A model generated the notes under the pieces. The model made no database searches. It was not told the DNA's origin and saw nothing but the letters and a program-made list of their open reading frames with translations. Shown piece after piece: positions 37,324 to 47,415 of a stretch of 64,000 nt of DNA; within the stretch, counting starts at the first letter, position 1; the number at the start of each line of letters is the position of its first letter. Source of the DNA: Sulfurimonas sp. GTDB lineage: Bacteria; Campylobacterota; Campylobacteria; Campylobacterales; Sulfurimonadaceae. Made by a program: the position numbers and the translations under genes. Location: assembly GCF_023228785.1 (NCBI RefSeq), contig NZ_JALOAN010000007.1, positions 10,919 through 74,918 of the forward strand. The letters run 5' to 3'.

Positions 37324-39500
37324 ATAATCTCTATCTCTTTGTAATTATTTATAAAATCTTTAGGACGACCAAAATAGTAGCCTTGAAACTCATCAACTCC
37401 ATACTCTTTAAGCAACTCATAGATCTCTTTGCTCTCTACAAATTCTGCTACTGTTTTTGTTTTAAGATCTTTTGCAAAACGAATAATACTCTTTACTAAA
37501 ATCTGTGACTCTTGATCTTCTAAGATATTTTTAATCAGTGAACCATCGATCTTTAAGTAGTCTGGTCTGATCTTTAAGATATGAGCATAGTTTGCATAGC
37601 CACTTCCAAAGTCATCAATTGCTATCAAAACTCCTTGTCTTCTAAACTCTTTTATAGCCCTATGAAGTCTATCAAAATCCTCTATACCTTCTTGTTCAGT
37701 AATTTCTAAAACAATTTTTTGTGGTGAGTTAAAAGTAGTTATCAACTCTACTAACTTATCCATTAAAGAGTAATTAAAAAAATCATTTGGTAAGAGGTTT
37801 ATAGAAATTTTTTCAGGTCTTGTTGCAAAAACTTCCAAGGCTTGAGAAAGCACTTCATGTGCTACATCTATATATAAACCACTCTTAATTGCAACGGCTA
37901 AGAAGTCATCTGGAAATATAATATTTTTCTTGCCATTTTCAAAGTTTATGATGCGCACAAGAGCTTCATACTTAATTATGACTCCATCTCTATCTGTAAT
38001 TGGCTGAAAAAATGGAATAACATTTTTGTTATCTAATGCATGTCTGATGATTTTTTTCATCCCTAAAATATGTTGTGAGCTTTTTTTACTATCTACATTT
38101 TGCGAATAGGCAAGATATGGAAGTGCTTTTTCTTTAGCCTTTTTTATAGCCATTTGAGCTTGTTCTAGTGAGAGTTCATGGTCAAATGAGACGCCTGAGT
38201 AGATCTCAACTCTTAGCGTCTCTTCAATAATAGGAACATAGATAGATAGATTATTTATTTTATGATGAAGCTTATCTAGTATCTCCGTATAAATATCTAC
38301 TTGAATATTTTTCTCCTCTCTAAGAAGTACATACTCATCCGCAGATATTCTATAAGAGTTAAAGCCATTAGCTTTTGCAAACTTCTCATGTTCACGGGCT
38401 ACTTGAATCAGAACTTCATTTCCAACATCTATACCGTAGATCTCATTTAAAAGGCTAAACTCTTTAATGTTACTCAAAATCAAAACGTATGCCTCTCCTG
38501 AGTAGAGTTTAATGTTTAGGGCTTGTCTGTTTTTTAAACCAGTAAGATGATCTATAAATACTTTTTTTTTAAAATAATCAAGCATCATATTGAAACTTTT
38601 ATGTAGAACTATAACAAGCAGTATCGCCACCAATATGCCCATAAAAAGAAGCTTATACATAAAGTCTCTGTTTTGATTGACAATCTCTGAACTATCAAGA
38701 CCAACGATAAGATAACCCAAAGTTTGGCTTAAATGGTTTTGTAAAGGAATGTTCATATTTACTTTAAAATTAGGCATAGATTCTTTATCAGTAAAGTAGT
38801 TTTTTAGGGTTTGACTTCCTCTAATTAAATTGTAATTTTCATCTATGAAAACTTTATCATCTTCAATAATAAGATCTGATATACTTTTTTTAATAGCCAT
38901 GCCTACTTCTATATCAAATATAATGCCTAAATCTTTGATAAAGTATCTTGGAGAAACTCCTAGCTCTACATTTCCAACATATTGTTTTTTGTAAAATATA
39001 GCTTGTGTAGTTCTATAAGTCATCTCAAACTTACCAACTTCAAACCCACTAAAAGATCTCTGCATATTGTTAGTATCAACTATAAGTGTTCTTTTTTTGT
39101 TAAGTTCATCGCCTCTAAACTCTCTCTTGTGTGCACGATAAATTGTCATGCCATCAGCAGAACGGAATGTAAGTATCTCTATATCTTTGTTAGCTATTTT
39201 TAATCGTTCATAGTATGGTGAAACTATTGCATCTAACTCTTGATAGTCTTCATTAGCGACTGCTTTAGCTAAACCTTCTGAGCTAATTATTTCATCAAGC
39301 TTAAGAGAGAGTGCCAAACTATTTTCAGTCAGTTTTGCTTTAAAGAGTTTTTGAGTTGAGTTAGTAATCTTCTCAAGCTCTTCATTTATAGAGTTTGTAA
39401 ATTGATAGTTTAAAAAGGCATAACCCACTATCCACGATACTAAAAGTACGCTGATGGATAGTAAGAGTGTCTTTTGTTTCGTCTTTTGTGGTGTATTCAA
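37320..39500 (-). CDS. membrane Cache-GGDEF-EAL protein, probable c-di-GMP phosphodiesterase
   Basis: 726 residues starting at TTG (39500), with AAGAG 6 nt upstream and no better start. A membrane helix (13-31), a periplasmic Cache-like sensor region to about 280, and a second helix (286-305) precede a GGDEF domain whose active-site motif is degenerate (SADEY for GGDEF). The EAL domain keeps YEALVRI, LEITEQEG, DDFGSGYANY, KIDGSLIKN and QGYYFG, so it should hydrolyse c-di-GMP, with the GGDEF part probably regulatory. Confidence 0.88.
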   Translation of the reverse strand: MNTPQKTKQKTLLLSISVLLVSWIVGYAFLNYQFTNSINEELEKITNSTQKLFKAKLTENSLALSLKLDEIISSEGLAKAVANEDYQELDAIVSPYYERLKIANKDIEILTFRSADGMTIYRAHKREFRGDELNKKRTLIVDTNNMQRSFSGFEVGKFEMTYRTTQAIFYKKQYVGNVELGVSPRYFIKDLGIIFDIEVGMAIKKSISDLIIEDDKVFIDENYNLIRGSQTLKNYFTDKESMPNFKVNMNIPLQNHLSQTLGYLIVGLDSSEIVNQNRDFMYKLLFMGILVAILLVIVLHKSFNMMLDYFKKKVFIDHLTGLKNRQALNIKLYSGEAYVLILSNIKEFSLLNEIYGIDVGNEVLIQVAREHEKFAKANGFNSYRISADEYVLLREEKNIQVDIYTEILDKLHHKINNLSIYVPIIEETLRVEIYSGVSFDHELSLEQAQMAIKKAKEKALPYLAYSQNVDSKKSSQHILGMKKIIRHALDNKNVIPFFQPITDRDGVIIKYEALVRIINFENGKKNIIFPDDFLAVAIKSGLYIDVAHEVLSQALEVFATRPEKISINLLPNDFFNYSLMDKLVELITTFNSPQKIVLEITEQEGIEDFDRLHRAIKEFRRQGVLIAIDDFGSGYANYAHILKIRPDYLKIDGSLIKNILEDQESQILVKSIIRFAKDLKTKTVAEFVESKEIYELLKEYGVDEFQGYYFGRPKDFINNYKEIEII

Positions 39501-39554
39501 TATGACTCTTTGTTATCGTTTTTCATTTTTGGGACACATTGTAACATTTTTCAT

Positions 39555-40883
39555 CTAAACTTTTGTATCTAACCACTCTCTTTTTTGATAAATATACCAA
39601 TATATAATTCCTTTTAAAAGAGTTTCAATATTCATAATAACAAATATAGCCACCAAAGAAAATCCCATTTTATATGCTATATATGATGGCAAAACCCTAA
39701 AAAGCCATAAGGACCAAAAGTTAATCTTCAGAGTTGTTTTTGTAGCCCCTGCACCTCTTAGCGCTGCAGAGTAAACAAACATTATGGCAAGTGGGATCTG
39801 AGCTAAACCTACAAGTATAAGATACTGCGATGCAACTACAATTGTAAGCTCATCTTGTGTAAAAAATGAGACTAGAAACTCTGGAAAAAGTATCATAAAC
39901 ACACCAACACTTCCCATAAAAACATAGGCTACGCGTCCACTAATTATTCCCATATTATAGGCTCTTATTTTGTCATTTGCGCCAATATTTTGACCAACTA
40001 GAGCCATGGCTGCTATAGAAAAACCAAACCCTGGCATAAAAGCGATACCTTCTATTCGAAGCCCTACTTGATAACCAGCTAGTCCTGCTGTTCCATAGGC
40101 TGCGATGATAGAGACAAAAACTAAAAAAGACATACTCGAGATCCCACGATCTAGCGCTGCACTCCAACCAACTTTTAATGCTCTTATAATGTCATTCATT
40201 TTGATAATTGGTATAAAATTTAGCTTAGAACTAGATCTCTTTAGAAGAAAATAGTAGGCTACTATACTTAAAAAATAAGATATCAAAGTAGCAACGGCAG
40301 CTCCCTCAATTCCATAAGCATCAAAGCCAAAATGACCAAAAATAAGTACATAGTTAAAAAAAGCATTGACACCGGCAGAGAAAAGTTTTATATATAGCGA
40401 GCTTGAAGTGTCTCCTGCTGCTGAGAGTGCATTGTAAAGAAGATTGTCCAAAAATATAAGAACGATTCCAAGTGAGAGGATCTCAAAATATCTTGAACCC
40501 TCTAAGATAACATCTTGCGATGCTCCCATAAGTTCATAAATATAAGAACTTCCATAGTATCCGCCAATAGTTACAAATATAGATAAAAATATAGCAAAAA
40601 GCCCAAGCCCATAAAGCAGTGCAGAAGCTCTTTTTTTTCTGCCCTGACCAATATAACGAGCAATTACAGCATTTCCACCAACCACATAGAGAGTCATCAA
40701 AACATTTATAACCATCATAAACTGCATACTAAGACCCACTGCCGCAAGTGCTGAGACACTAATCATCCCAACCATAAGCATATCTATAAGGATTTGTAAA
40801 ATATCTACAAGATGTTTTAAAGCTGCTGGGATGGCTAGGCGAAAGACTCTTTTTGTATCATTTGAGATTAGTTTTGAAAAAAT
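39555..40883 (-). CDS. MATE-family multidrug/cation exporter, likely AUU start
   Basis: 442 residues if translated from ATT at 40883, which has an ideal AAGAGGT site 6 nt upstream. The first ATG in frame (40781) would remove the first transmembrane helix region (RLAIPAALKHLVDILQILID), which is part of the conserved MATE fold. No ATG, GTG or TTG occurs between the upstream in-frame stop and that point. Twelve membrane helices and segments such as VGLSMQFMMVINVLM and ALVGQNIGAND fit MATE antiporters driven by sodium or protons. The start would overlap the preceding gene by 16 bp. Confidence 0.85.
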   Translation of the reverse strand: MFSKLISNDTKRVFRLAIPAALKHLVDILQILIDMLMVGMISVSALAAVGLSMQFMMVINVLMTLYVVGGNAVIARYIGQGRKKRASALLYGLGLFAIFLSIFVTIGGYYGSSYIYELMGASQDVILEGSRYFEILSLGIVLIFLDNLLYNALSAAGDTSSSLYIKLFSAGVNAFFNYVLIFGHFGFDAYGIEGAAVATLISYFLSIVAYYFLLKRSSSKLNFIPIIKMNDIIRALKVGWSAALDRGISSMSFLVFVSIIAAYGTAGLAGYQVGLRIEGIAFMPGFGFSIAAMALVGQNIGANDKIRAYNMGIISGRVAYVFMGSVGVFMILFPEFLVSFFTQDELTIVVASQYLILVGLAQIPLAIMFVYSAALRGAGATKTTLKINFWSLWLFRVLPSYIAYKMGFSLVAIFVIMNIETLLKGIIYWYIYQKREWLDTKV

Positions 40884-41140
40884 TGTGCTACCTCTTGCAT
40901 GGTTTTGATCAGCTCATCTTTTGTTTTAAAATGAAGAATTTTTTTATTCTTTTTTTCTTCATTTGCAAGCGTAAAATCAAAGACCAATATATACTCTTTT
41001 AGGTTAACTTTCTCCCCATTCATCTCTATCCATTCTAAACTCATCTCCGCCTCATCGCCTTGCATCTCTACAACTGCGGCTGGATAGAGTCTAGTTAACT
41101 TTGATAAATCAATATCTCCAATCTTAGAGTTATAAATCAT
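40868..41140 (-). CDS. small conserved-looking protein between MFS and MATE genes
   Basis: 90 residues, not recognised. The ATG at 41140 has AAGGA 8 nt upstream; a GTG one codon earlier is also possible. It is predicted alpha/beta and soluble without cysteine, and rich in Glu (VVEMQGDEAEMSLEWIEM). It overlaps the MFS gene upstream by 11 bp and the MATE gene downstream by 16 bp, so all three are translated as a coupled set. Confidence 0.65.
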   Translation of the reverse strand: MIYNSKIGDIDLSKLTRLYPAAVVEMQGDEAEMSLEWIEMNGEKVNLKEYILVFDFTLANEEKKNKKILHFKTKDELIKTMQEVAQFFQN

Positions 41141-42344
41141 CACTTACATCCTTAATTGTTTGTGTTTTTAAAATCCATTTAAAATAAAGCCCACCAAGGA
41201 CAAAGCCAACTCCCATAAGCACAGCTATACTCTGCAAAGAGAAGTCATGTGTAGCTAAGAAACCTATCATAAAAGAGACAAGAGCAGCTGAACTTAAAAA
41301 TAGCATATCATTATATGCAACCATGCGTCCATAATACTTCTCTTTTATATTTTTTTGCAAAAGAGTGTAAGTGTAAGACCAAAGAGTTGTAGTGAAAAAC
41401 CCAACAAAGACACTAGCAAAAAGTGAAAGATAAAAGTCTCTCATTAAAACTGCCCAGATCCAAACCGCTACAGCTTGAGCCATAAAAACATAGACTAAAG
41501 TTTTGTTATTTACAAAGCGGCTAATTAGCATCGGACCAATCACTAATCCAACTGCGCGAGCTGAGTGAAGAAGACCAAGAGCTAGTGAACTAGCTATGAT
41601 GCCTACATAGTACTGATCTACCATTAAAACTACAAGTGCATCAAAAGCAGTAAGTCCTACAAAAGCGTGGATAATCATAAGATGCAATGCCTGTGGAGTT
41701 CTTTTTATATATCTAAAAGTATCCTTCATCATCTCAAAAAGGTTTTCATCTGTCTTAATTATATTTATCTCTATTTTTAAATTATAAAGCAAGATAAAAC
41801 CAACAACAAACATCAAAGCATCTACAATAAAAGCAACTTTAACACCAAACCAATAGACAAAAAAACCACTTATTGCCATTCCTAAAGTATATGAGAGTGA
41901 CCAAATGATGGAATGAAGTTCGTTAGCCTTTTGAAGTTTTTTACCTCTTAAGATCTTAGGAAGAAGTGACATCTCAGTTGTAAAGTAAAAACTTGCAGCT
42001 GCCATTTTTAAAAATATCAAAAGATACAAAAGCCACATATCATCTACTGAAGTCACAAAAATCAAGAAAAACGTTGCAAAGATCTCTATAGTTATGAGTA
42101 TGAGCAAGATCTTCTTAGGTTTAAAACTATCGATAATAGAGCCTGAAAAAGGAGCTTGAATAACACCTGCTAGGAAGTGAAGCATAGCAACAAAAGCTAT
42201 AACAGATGCTGATGTATTAAGATTTAAAAGTAGCGTATAAATGGCGATATTACTAAACCATGCACCAAAATATGCGATGAGTTGAATAGTTGATAATCTT
42301 CTAAAAATGGGTTCTGATTTTAGTAGTTCTAGGTAGTCTTTCAT
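41130..42344 (-). CDS. MFS-family transporter
   Basis: 404 residues with about twelve membrane helices and the MFS loop pattern FSGSIIDSFKPKKILL between helices 2 and 3. It most resembles the enterobactin-exporter/macrolide-efflux type of the superfamily, but the substrate cannot be told. It is first in a coupled set with the small protein and the MATE exporter, suggesting a shared detoxification role. Confidence 0.85.
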   Translation of the reverse strand: MKDYLELLKSEPIFRRLSTIQLIAYFGAWFSNIAIYTLLLNLNTSASVIAFVAMLHFLAGVIQAPFSGSIIDSFKPKKILLILITIEIFATFFLIFVTSVDDMWLLYLLIFLKMAAASFYFTTEMSLLPKILRGKKLQKANELHSIIWSLSYTLGMAISGFFVYWFGVKVAFIVDALMFVVGFILLYNLKIEINIIKTDENLFEMMKDTFRYIKRTPQALHLMIIHAFVGLTAFDALVVLMVDQYYVGIIASSLALGLLHSARAVGLVIGPMLISRFVNNKTLVYVFMAQAVAVWIWAVLMRDFYLSLFASVFVGFFTTTLWSYTYTLLQKNIKEKYYGRMVAYNDMLFLSSAALVSFMIGFLATHDFSLQSIAVLMGVGFVLGGLYFKWILKTQTIKDVSDDL

Positions 42345-42409
42345 ACGTGAAAGATTATCATAGTTTTTGTAGCTTTTAGGACATATATTACAAATTTGTG
42401 CTTTTTAAT

Positions 42410-42436
42410 TAAAGTCATCTATGAATATGCCGATTT
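42410..42436 (+). promoter_or_regulatory. sigma-28 (FliA) promoter for flaG
   Basis: TAAA, 15 nt, then GCCGATTT match the flagellar sigma-28 consensus TAAA-N15-GCCGATAA in both boxes and spacing. It lies 38 bp before the flaG start, as expected for a late flagellar gene. Confidence 0.75.
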
Positions 42437-42473
42437 TGTATTTATAGTATTCTTTATAATTAAGGAGCAAGTC

Positions 42474-42863
42474 ATGGATGGCGTAGCAAATGTTGCAGGA
42501 CAACAACAATTACAAACAAATATGCAAGAAACTCAAGGAAGAGAATCTGCACAGGTAGAAGCTGTAGTTAAACAACCTAAGCAAGTTGATATTGTAAAAG
42601 AGATTCAAAAAGAGAACTCTAACACAAATGAAAAGATAAATTCTAAAGAGCAAGTCCAAGAGTTAGTTAAACAACTAAACGATGCGATGTCGCCTATTAC
42701 CACCGACATTAAATTTGGTGTTGATAGAGATGATATTTTTTATGTATCTGTTATAGAAGAAAAAACCAACAAGATGCTTAGACGATTTCCAGCTGAACAA
42801 GCTATGGATTTTCTTCCAAAAATGCAAGAAGTAGTTGGTATACTATTTGACTCAAAAGGCTAA
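42474..42863 (+). CDS. flaG: FlaG-family flagellar protein
   Basis: 129 residues from the ATG at 42474, which follows AAGGAG; an in-frame start at 42396 lies upstream of the promoter. The N-terminal half is Gln/Lys-rich and disordered, while the C-terminal FlaG domain is seen in FGVDRDDIFYVSVIEEKTNKMLRRFP. FlaG affects flagellar filament length. The sigma-28 promoter just upstream supports the flagellar role. Confidence 0.88.
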   Translation: MDGVANVAGQQQLQTNMQETQGRESAQVEAVVKQPKQVDIVKEIQKENSNTNEKINSKEQVQELVKQLNDAMSPITTDIKFGVDRDDIFYVSVIEEKTNKMLRRFPAEQAMDFLPKMQEVVGILFDSKG

Positions 42864-42987
42864 GAGTTTAACTCCCTTTTGAATCAAACACTCTTCACTT
42901 AAATCTACTCTACACAATTTGCTAACCCACTTTTAATCTCTTTTATTGTAAACTCGCGACATTTATTTTGCAAAAGGGACATTTAGT

Positions 42988-44205
42988 ATGAAAAAAGAAG
43001 TTAAAAAAGTAGTCTTAGCTTATTCTGGCGGACTAGACACTAGTGTTATTTTAAAGTGGTTACAAGATGAGTATAAGTGTGAGGTTGTAACTTTCACAGC
43101 AGACTTAGGTCAAGGCGAAGAGTTAGAGCCTGCAAGAAAAAAAGCTTTAGAGTTTGGTATCAAACCTGAAAATATCTTTATAGATGACTTAAGAGAAGAG
43201 TTTGTTAAAGACTATGTTTATCCTATGTTTAGAGCAAACACAATCTATGAGGGTGAATACTTACTAGGAACTTCTATAGCTCGTCCACTAATTGCAAAAA
43301 GACAAGCCCAGATCGCTAAAATAACTGGTGCTGATGGCGTTAGTCACGGTGCAACTGGAAAAGGAAACGATCAAGTTCGCTTTGAGATGGGTTACCTAAG
43401 CCAAGACTCGACTCTAACTATCATAGCTCCATGGAGAGAATGGGATCTAAACTCAAGAGAAAAATTACTCTCTTATGCAGAGAAGCATGGTATCTCTATA
43501 GAGAAAAAAGGTAAAAAATCACCTTATTCTATGGATGCAAATCTACTTCACATCTCTTATGAGGGCGGTATCTTAGAAGATCCAAACGCTGAGCCAGAAG
43601 AGAGTATGTGGTTATGGTCTTGCTCTCCTGAGAATGCTCCAGATGAGGCTGAGTATATTGAACTTGGTTATAAAAACGGAGATCCAATAACACTAAATGG
43701 TAAAGAGTTAAGTCCAGCTACAATGCTTAAAACTCTAAATGAGATAGGTTCAAAACATGGTATTGGTCGTATAGATATTGTTGAGAATCGTTTTGTTGGA
43801 ATGAAAGCTCGTGGATGTTATGAAACTCCGGGTGGAACAATTATGCTAAAAGCTCATCGTGCTATGGAGTCCATAACACTTGACCGCGAAGCGACTCACT
43901 TAAAAGATGAGATGATGCCTCGCTATGCAAAACTCATCTATAACGGTTTTTGGTTCTCTCCAGAGAGAGAGATGCTCCAAGCTGCAATAGATAAATCTCA
44001 AGAATTTGTAGAAGGAAATGTGCGTCTAAAACTCTATAAAGGCAATATTATGGTTGTCGGAAGAAATTCTAGTGTTTCACTTTTCTCAGAAGAGTACTCA
44101 ACTTTTGAAGAGGATGAAGTTTACAATCAAAAAGATGCAGAGGGTTTTATAAAACTAAATGCTTTAAGATTTATTATCGAAGGTAAAGCTAGAAAAAACA
44201 GATAA
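42988..44205 (+). CDS. argG: ArgG, argininosuccinate synthase
   Basis: 405 residues with the ATP motif AYSGGLDTS, the [14 protein letters not shown] segment, [13 protein letters not shown] and the C-terminal GFWFSPERE. It joins citrulline and aspartate with ATP in arginine synthesis. Length and motifs are standard. It stands in a plus-strand run with an AAAAGGG ribosome site; 13 bp separate it from the next gene. Confidence 0.97.
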   Translation: MKKEVKKVVLAYSGGLDTSVILKWLQDEYKCEVVTFTADLGQGEELEPARKKALEFGIKPENIFIDDLREEFVKDYVYPMFRANTIYEGEYLLGTSIARPLIAKRQAQIAKITGADGVSHGATGKGNDQVRFEMGYLSQDSTLTIIAPWREWDLNSREKLLSYAEKHGISIEKKGKKSPYSMDANLLHISYEGGILEDPNAEPEESMWLWSCSPENAPDEAEYIELGYKNGDPITLNGKELSPATMLKTLNEIGSKHGIGRIDIVENRFVGMKARGCYETPGGTIMLKAHRAMESITLDREATHLKDEMMPRYAKLIYNGFWFSPEREMLQAAIDKSQEFVEGNVRLKLYKGNIMVVGRNSSVSLFSEEYSTFEEDEVYNQKDAEGFIKLNALRFIIEGKARKNR

Positions 44206-44218
44206 CAAAAGGTGGCAT

Positions 44219-44956
44219 ATGAGTATAATAAAGATAGATATAAACTCTCATGAATTTCAAGCAGAGTTAGAAAAAACCATAGACTTTACAGACAAAGTTT
44301 TATCTCAATTTGGATGGCAATACCATCCAGAAGCTGAATTAAATGAGGGCGTACAACTAGGTCTCGCTAGAAACAAGATGATGTATGGAAAAAGATTTTG
44401 TCCATGTTTTATGGTTGATAGCAGTGGAGATAAACCAAAAAGTGTTGATGATAGAGTCTGTCCTTGTAAACCAGCTATAGAAAATGAAATTCCAACAGAT
44501 GGAACTTGTCACTGTGGTATCTATTGTACACCAGAATTCGCTGCAAAAAAACGCTTAGAGATGGATATGAAAGAGATAGTTCACAATCACTCAAGAGGAT
44601 TGAGTAAAGATGAGTGTGAGCTACTTGTAAATAAAGCAGAACTAGATGCAGATGAGCTACTATCACTTATAGAAGCTAGAGAACTAGGCATGACAAAGTT
44701 TAAACTTATAGATGTTCGTGAGCACATGGAGTGGCAAATGGGTCATATAAAAGGTGCTGATGCACTTGTTCCAACAAGCAGTTTTTTTCAAGTCCTAGAT
44801 GATGCAAAATTAAGTAAAGATGAAAATATTATACTTTATTGTCATGTAGGAAGCCGTTCAGCTCACTGTGCTAGAATACTGGGCGATATGGGATATGAAA
44901 AAATAGGAAACTTAACTCGAGGAATAGTCTCTTATGCTGGAGAGATTGTAAGATAA
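44219..44956 (+). CDS. ferredoxin:thioredoxin reductase-like domain fused to rhodanese
   Basis: 245 residues. The N-terminal domain has CPC (61-63), CPC (81-83), CHC (97-99) and C103, the cysteine pattern of the catalytic subunit of ferredoxin:thioredoxin reductase, which holds a 4Fe-4S cluster next to a redox disulfide; the spacings (17 and 13) are longer than in plants. The C-terminal domain (160-245) is a rhodanese with [15 protein letters not shown] and catalytic C208 in YCHVGSRSA. The fusion suggests electron transfer from ferredoxin to thiol or persulfide chemistry, fitting a sulfur oxidiser (inference). Confidence 0.85.
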   Translation: MSIIKIDINSHEFQAELEKTIDFTDKVLSQFGWQYHPEAELNEGVQLGLARNKMMYGKRFCPCFMVDSSGDKPKSVDDRVCPCKPAIENEIPTDGTCHCGIYCTPEFAAKKRLEMDMKEIVHNHSRGLSKDECELLVNKAELDADELLSLIEARELGMTKFKLIDVREHMEWQMGHIKGADALVPTSSFFQVLDDAKLSKDENIILYCHVGSRSAHCARILGDMGYEKIGNLTRGIVSYAGEIVR

Positions 44957-44975
44957 AAAATTTAAGGAAAATTAT

Positions 44976-45422
44976 ATGAAAGTATTATTGATTAAAGATG
45001 TAAAAAGTTTAGGTAAAAAAGGTGAAGTTAAAGAAGTTAAAGATGGTTATGGAAAAAACTTTCTTGTAGCTAAAGGCTTTGCAAAACATGCTACTGCTGA
45101 GATTTTAGAACAACACAGAGCTGATGAGGCACAAAGAGCTGCTGATGAAGCTGCTGAGATTGCAAGTTTAAAAGAGATCGCTAAAAAGCTTGATAAGTTA
45201 GAAATTATCATTACTAAAAAAATGGGACAAAATGGTAGTCTTTTTGGTGCAATTACTAAAGATGAAGTAGCTCTTGCACTTCTTGAACAACACAATATTG
45301 AGATAGATAAAAAGCATATAATAGATAAAGTTGCTATAAAAACTGTAGGTGAACATGAGCTTGACTTAAAGCTAGGTCACGCTATTCACGCAAAACTACA
45401 TGTGGATGTACAGGGAGAATAA
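44976..45422 (+). CDS. rplI: RplI, large-subunit ribosomal protein L9
   Basis: 148 residues with the L9 opening [20 protein letters not shown] and [11 protein letters not shown], a long linker helix and the C-terminal domain with GSLFGAIT. It binds 23S rRNA at the L1 stalk base. It has an AAGGAAAA ribosome site and leads into hslV/hslU through a short ORF. Confidence 0.97.
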   Translation: MKVLLIKDVKSLGKKGEVKEVKDGYGKNFLVAKGFAKHATAEILEQHRADEAQRAADEAAEIASLKEIAKKLDKLEIIITKKMGQNGSLFGAITKDEVALALLEQHNIEIDKKHIIDKVAIKTVGEHELDLKLGHAIHAKLHVDVQGE

Positions 45423-45423
45423 A

Positions 45424-45507
45424 ATGATAAAAATTCTCTTGTCACAAAGCATAGCTTCAGTGAGAGGAATTGAAGAGGGACTTGTTCCTCCTAAAGGAGA
45501 CCGATAA
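45424..45507 (+). CDS. 27-residue small ORF between rplI and hslV
   Basis: The ATG has GGGAG 6 nt upstream, formed by the end of rplI. The product begins [19 protein letters not shown] and ends VPPKGDR, with the hslV ribosome site AAAGGAG inside its last codons and its stop 2 nt before the hslV ATG. This layout suggests translational coupling to hslV. No family recognised; it may be a leader peptide or only a fortuitous frame. Confidence 0.4.
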   Translation: MIKILLSQSIASVRGIEEGLVPPKGDR

Positions 45508-45509
45508 CG

Positions 45510-46055
45510 ATGTTTGATGCTACTACAATACTTGCCTATAAAGGTAAAAACAAAGCTGTAATTGGTGGAGATGGACAAGTTACTTTTGGAAACTCAGTTC
45601 TAAAAGCAAATGCTACAAAAATCCGCACACTTCATAATGGCAAGATCCTCGCTGGTTTTGCAGGAAGTACAGCTGATGCATTTAATCTCTTTGATATGTT
45701 TGAGGATTTTTTAGAAGATAAAAAAGGCGACATTTTAAAGTCTGTTATCGAGTTTTCTAAAGCATGGAGAAAAGACAAAGTTCTTCGCCGCTTAGAAGCT
45801 ATGATGATAGTTTTAAACAATGACCATATATTTATTCTTACAGGAAATGGCGATGTTGTTGAGCCTGAGGATGGAGAGATAGCTTCAATTGGAAGTGGTT
45901 CAAACTATGCACTCTCAGCTGCAAGAGCCTTAAAAAAGCACTCAGATCTAGACGAAGAAGAGATCATTCGTGAGAGCCTCTCTATCGCAGCAGATCTATG
46001 TATCTACACAAACCACAACATAAAAGTACTTACACTTCAAGGGGACACTCAGTGA
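45510..46055 (+). CDS. hslV: HslV, protease subunit of HslUV
   Basis: 181 residues. The sequence begins [12 protein letters not shown], so the catalytic N-terminal threonine must be exposed by removing four residues rather than only methionine, as in other Campylobacterota. [10 protein letters not shown] and [10 protein letters not shown] are standard. HslV forms the dodecameric peptidase worked by the HslU unfoldase. Its stop overlaps the hslU GTG start. Confidence 0.96.
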   Translation: MFDATTILAYKGKNKAVIGGDGQVTFGNSVLKANATKIRTLHNGKILAGFAGSTADAFNLFDMFEDFLEDKKGDILKSVIEFSKAWRKDKVLRRLEAMMIVLNNDHIFILTGNGDVVEPEDGEIASIGSGSNYALSAARALKKHSDLDEEEIIRESLSIAADLCIYTNHNIKVLTLQGDTQ

Positions 46056-47380
46056 ATTTAACTCCAAAAGAGATTGTAGAGTATCTTGACAAATATGTCA
46101 TCTCACAAAAAGATGCTAAAAAAACAATAGCTCTTGCTCTTAGAACAAGATATAGACGAATGCAGTTAAGCGAAGAACTTCAAAGTGAGATCATGCCTAA
46201 GAACATTCTTATGATTGGATCTACTGGTGTTGGAAAGACTGAGATCTCAAGAAGACTTGCAAAGATGATGAAAGTTCCTTTTATCAAAGTAGAAGCTAGC
46301 AAATATACTGAAGTTGGTTTTGTTGGTCGTGATGTTGAGTCAATGATCCGAGATCTAGTTATCGCTGCTATTGCTATTGTAAAAGAAGAAAAAGAGGGGC
46401 AAAACCAAGAAAAAATAGATAACTATGTTTTAAATAAAATAGTTGAAAAACTTCTCCCTCCCCTACCAGAGAGTGCAAGCGAGAGCAAAAAAGATGATTA
46501 TCAAAGACTTTTAGAAGTTATGGAGAGACGTGTCAATGATGGAGAGATGGACGATAAAATCATCGAACTTGAAGTTGATAAGATCCATGTTGAATTTAGC
46601 GATACAAATCTTCCTCCTGAGATGGCAAAAGTTCAAGAATCTTTTTCTAAGATCTTTGAATCTATGAACAAAGAAGATAGAAAAAAAGAGTTAAGTGTTA
46701 GAGATGCAAAGAGTATTTTAAGAGCTGAAGCTAGTCACAAACTCTTAGATATGAATAGCATAAATGCCGAAGCACTAAGAAGAGCTGAAGATGGTGGCAT
46801 AATCTTCTTAGATGAGATAGATAAAATTACTATCAGTGCAAAGTCACAAGGCAGAAATGACCCTAGTAAAGAGGGAGTTCAAAGAGATCTGCTTCCTATA
46901 GTTGAGGGAAGTAGTGTTACTACTAAGTATGGAGTTATAAACACTGACCATATTCTCTTCATCGCAGCTGGTGCATTTCATACAACAAAACCAAGTGATC
47001 TTATACCTGAACTTCAAGGTAGATTTCCACTAAGAGTTGAACTTGAATCTCTGACTGAGGAGACTCTTTATAAGATTCTTACTCAGACTCAAAACTCACT
47101 TTTGAAGCAGTACGAAGCACTTTTAGGTGTAGAAGATGTTAAGCTTGTTTTTGAGGATGAGGCGATAAAAGCTATAGCAAAACTATCACATCGTGCAAAT
47201 GAGATAACTGAAGATATCGGTGCTAGACGTCTTCATACTGTACTAGAGCGAGTCTTAGAAGATGTAAGTTTTAATGCTCATGAGTACAAAGGCAAAGAGT
47301 TTGTAATAAAAAGCGAACTTATACACGAAAAACTAGATCTTATTGTCGAAGATGACAATCTGTCTCGTTATATACTATAA
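46052..47380 (+). CDS. hslU: HslU, ATPase subunit of HslUV
   Basis: 442 residues from GTG at 46052, which overlaps the hslV stop (GTGA) and has AGGGG 7 nt upstream; an ATG at 45998 lies inside hslV and gives a non-family N-terminus. Motifs are Walker [10 protein letters not shown], the VGRDVESM pore loop, Walker [12 protein letters not shown] and the C-terminal ENLSRYIL-like tail. It unfolds substrates and feeds HslV. Confidence 0.97.
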   Translation: MNLTPKEIVEYLDKYVISQKDAKKTIALALRTRYRRMQLSEELQSEIMPKNILMIGSTGVGKTEISRRLAKMMKVPFIKVEASKYTEVGFVGRDVESMIRDLVIAAIAIVKEEKEGQNQEKIDNYVLNKIVEKLLPPLPESASESKKDDYQRLLEVMERRVNDGEMDDKIIELEVDKIHVEFSDTNLPPEMAKVQESFSKIFESMNKEDRKKELSVRDAKSILRAEASHKLLDMNSINAEALRRAEDGGIIFLDEIDKITISAKSQGRNDPSKEGVQRDLLPIVEGSSVTTKYGVINTDHILFIAAGAFHTTKPSDLIPELQGRFPLRVELESLTEETLYKILTQTQNSLLKQYEALLGVEDVKLVFEDEAIKAIAKLSHRANEITEDIGARRLHTVLERVLEDVSFNAHEYKGKEFVIKSELIHEKLDLIVEDDNLSRYIL

Positions 47381-47415
47381 TCATAAAAAATGATTTTATT
47401 AAAGGTAATAAAGAA

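Noticed and set aside
42338..42353. CTTTCA-TACG-TGAAAG inverted repeat over the MFS start codon
   Set aside because: Only 6-bp arms in AT-rich DNA; too likely by chance to call an operator or thermosensor.
42396..42473. Longer FlaG start at 42396
   Set aside because: The sigma-28 promoter at 42410-42436 lies downstream of it, and the ATG at 42474 has AAGGAG.
45998..46051. HslU start at an ATG inside hslV
   Set aside because: The added residues do not fit the family, and the GTG at 46052 has a strong ribosome site and a GTGA overlap.
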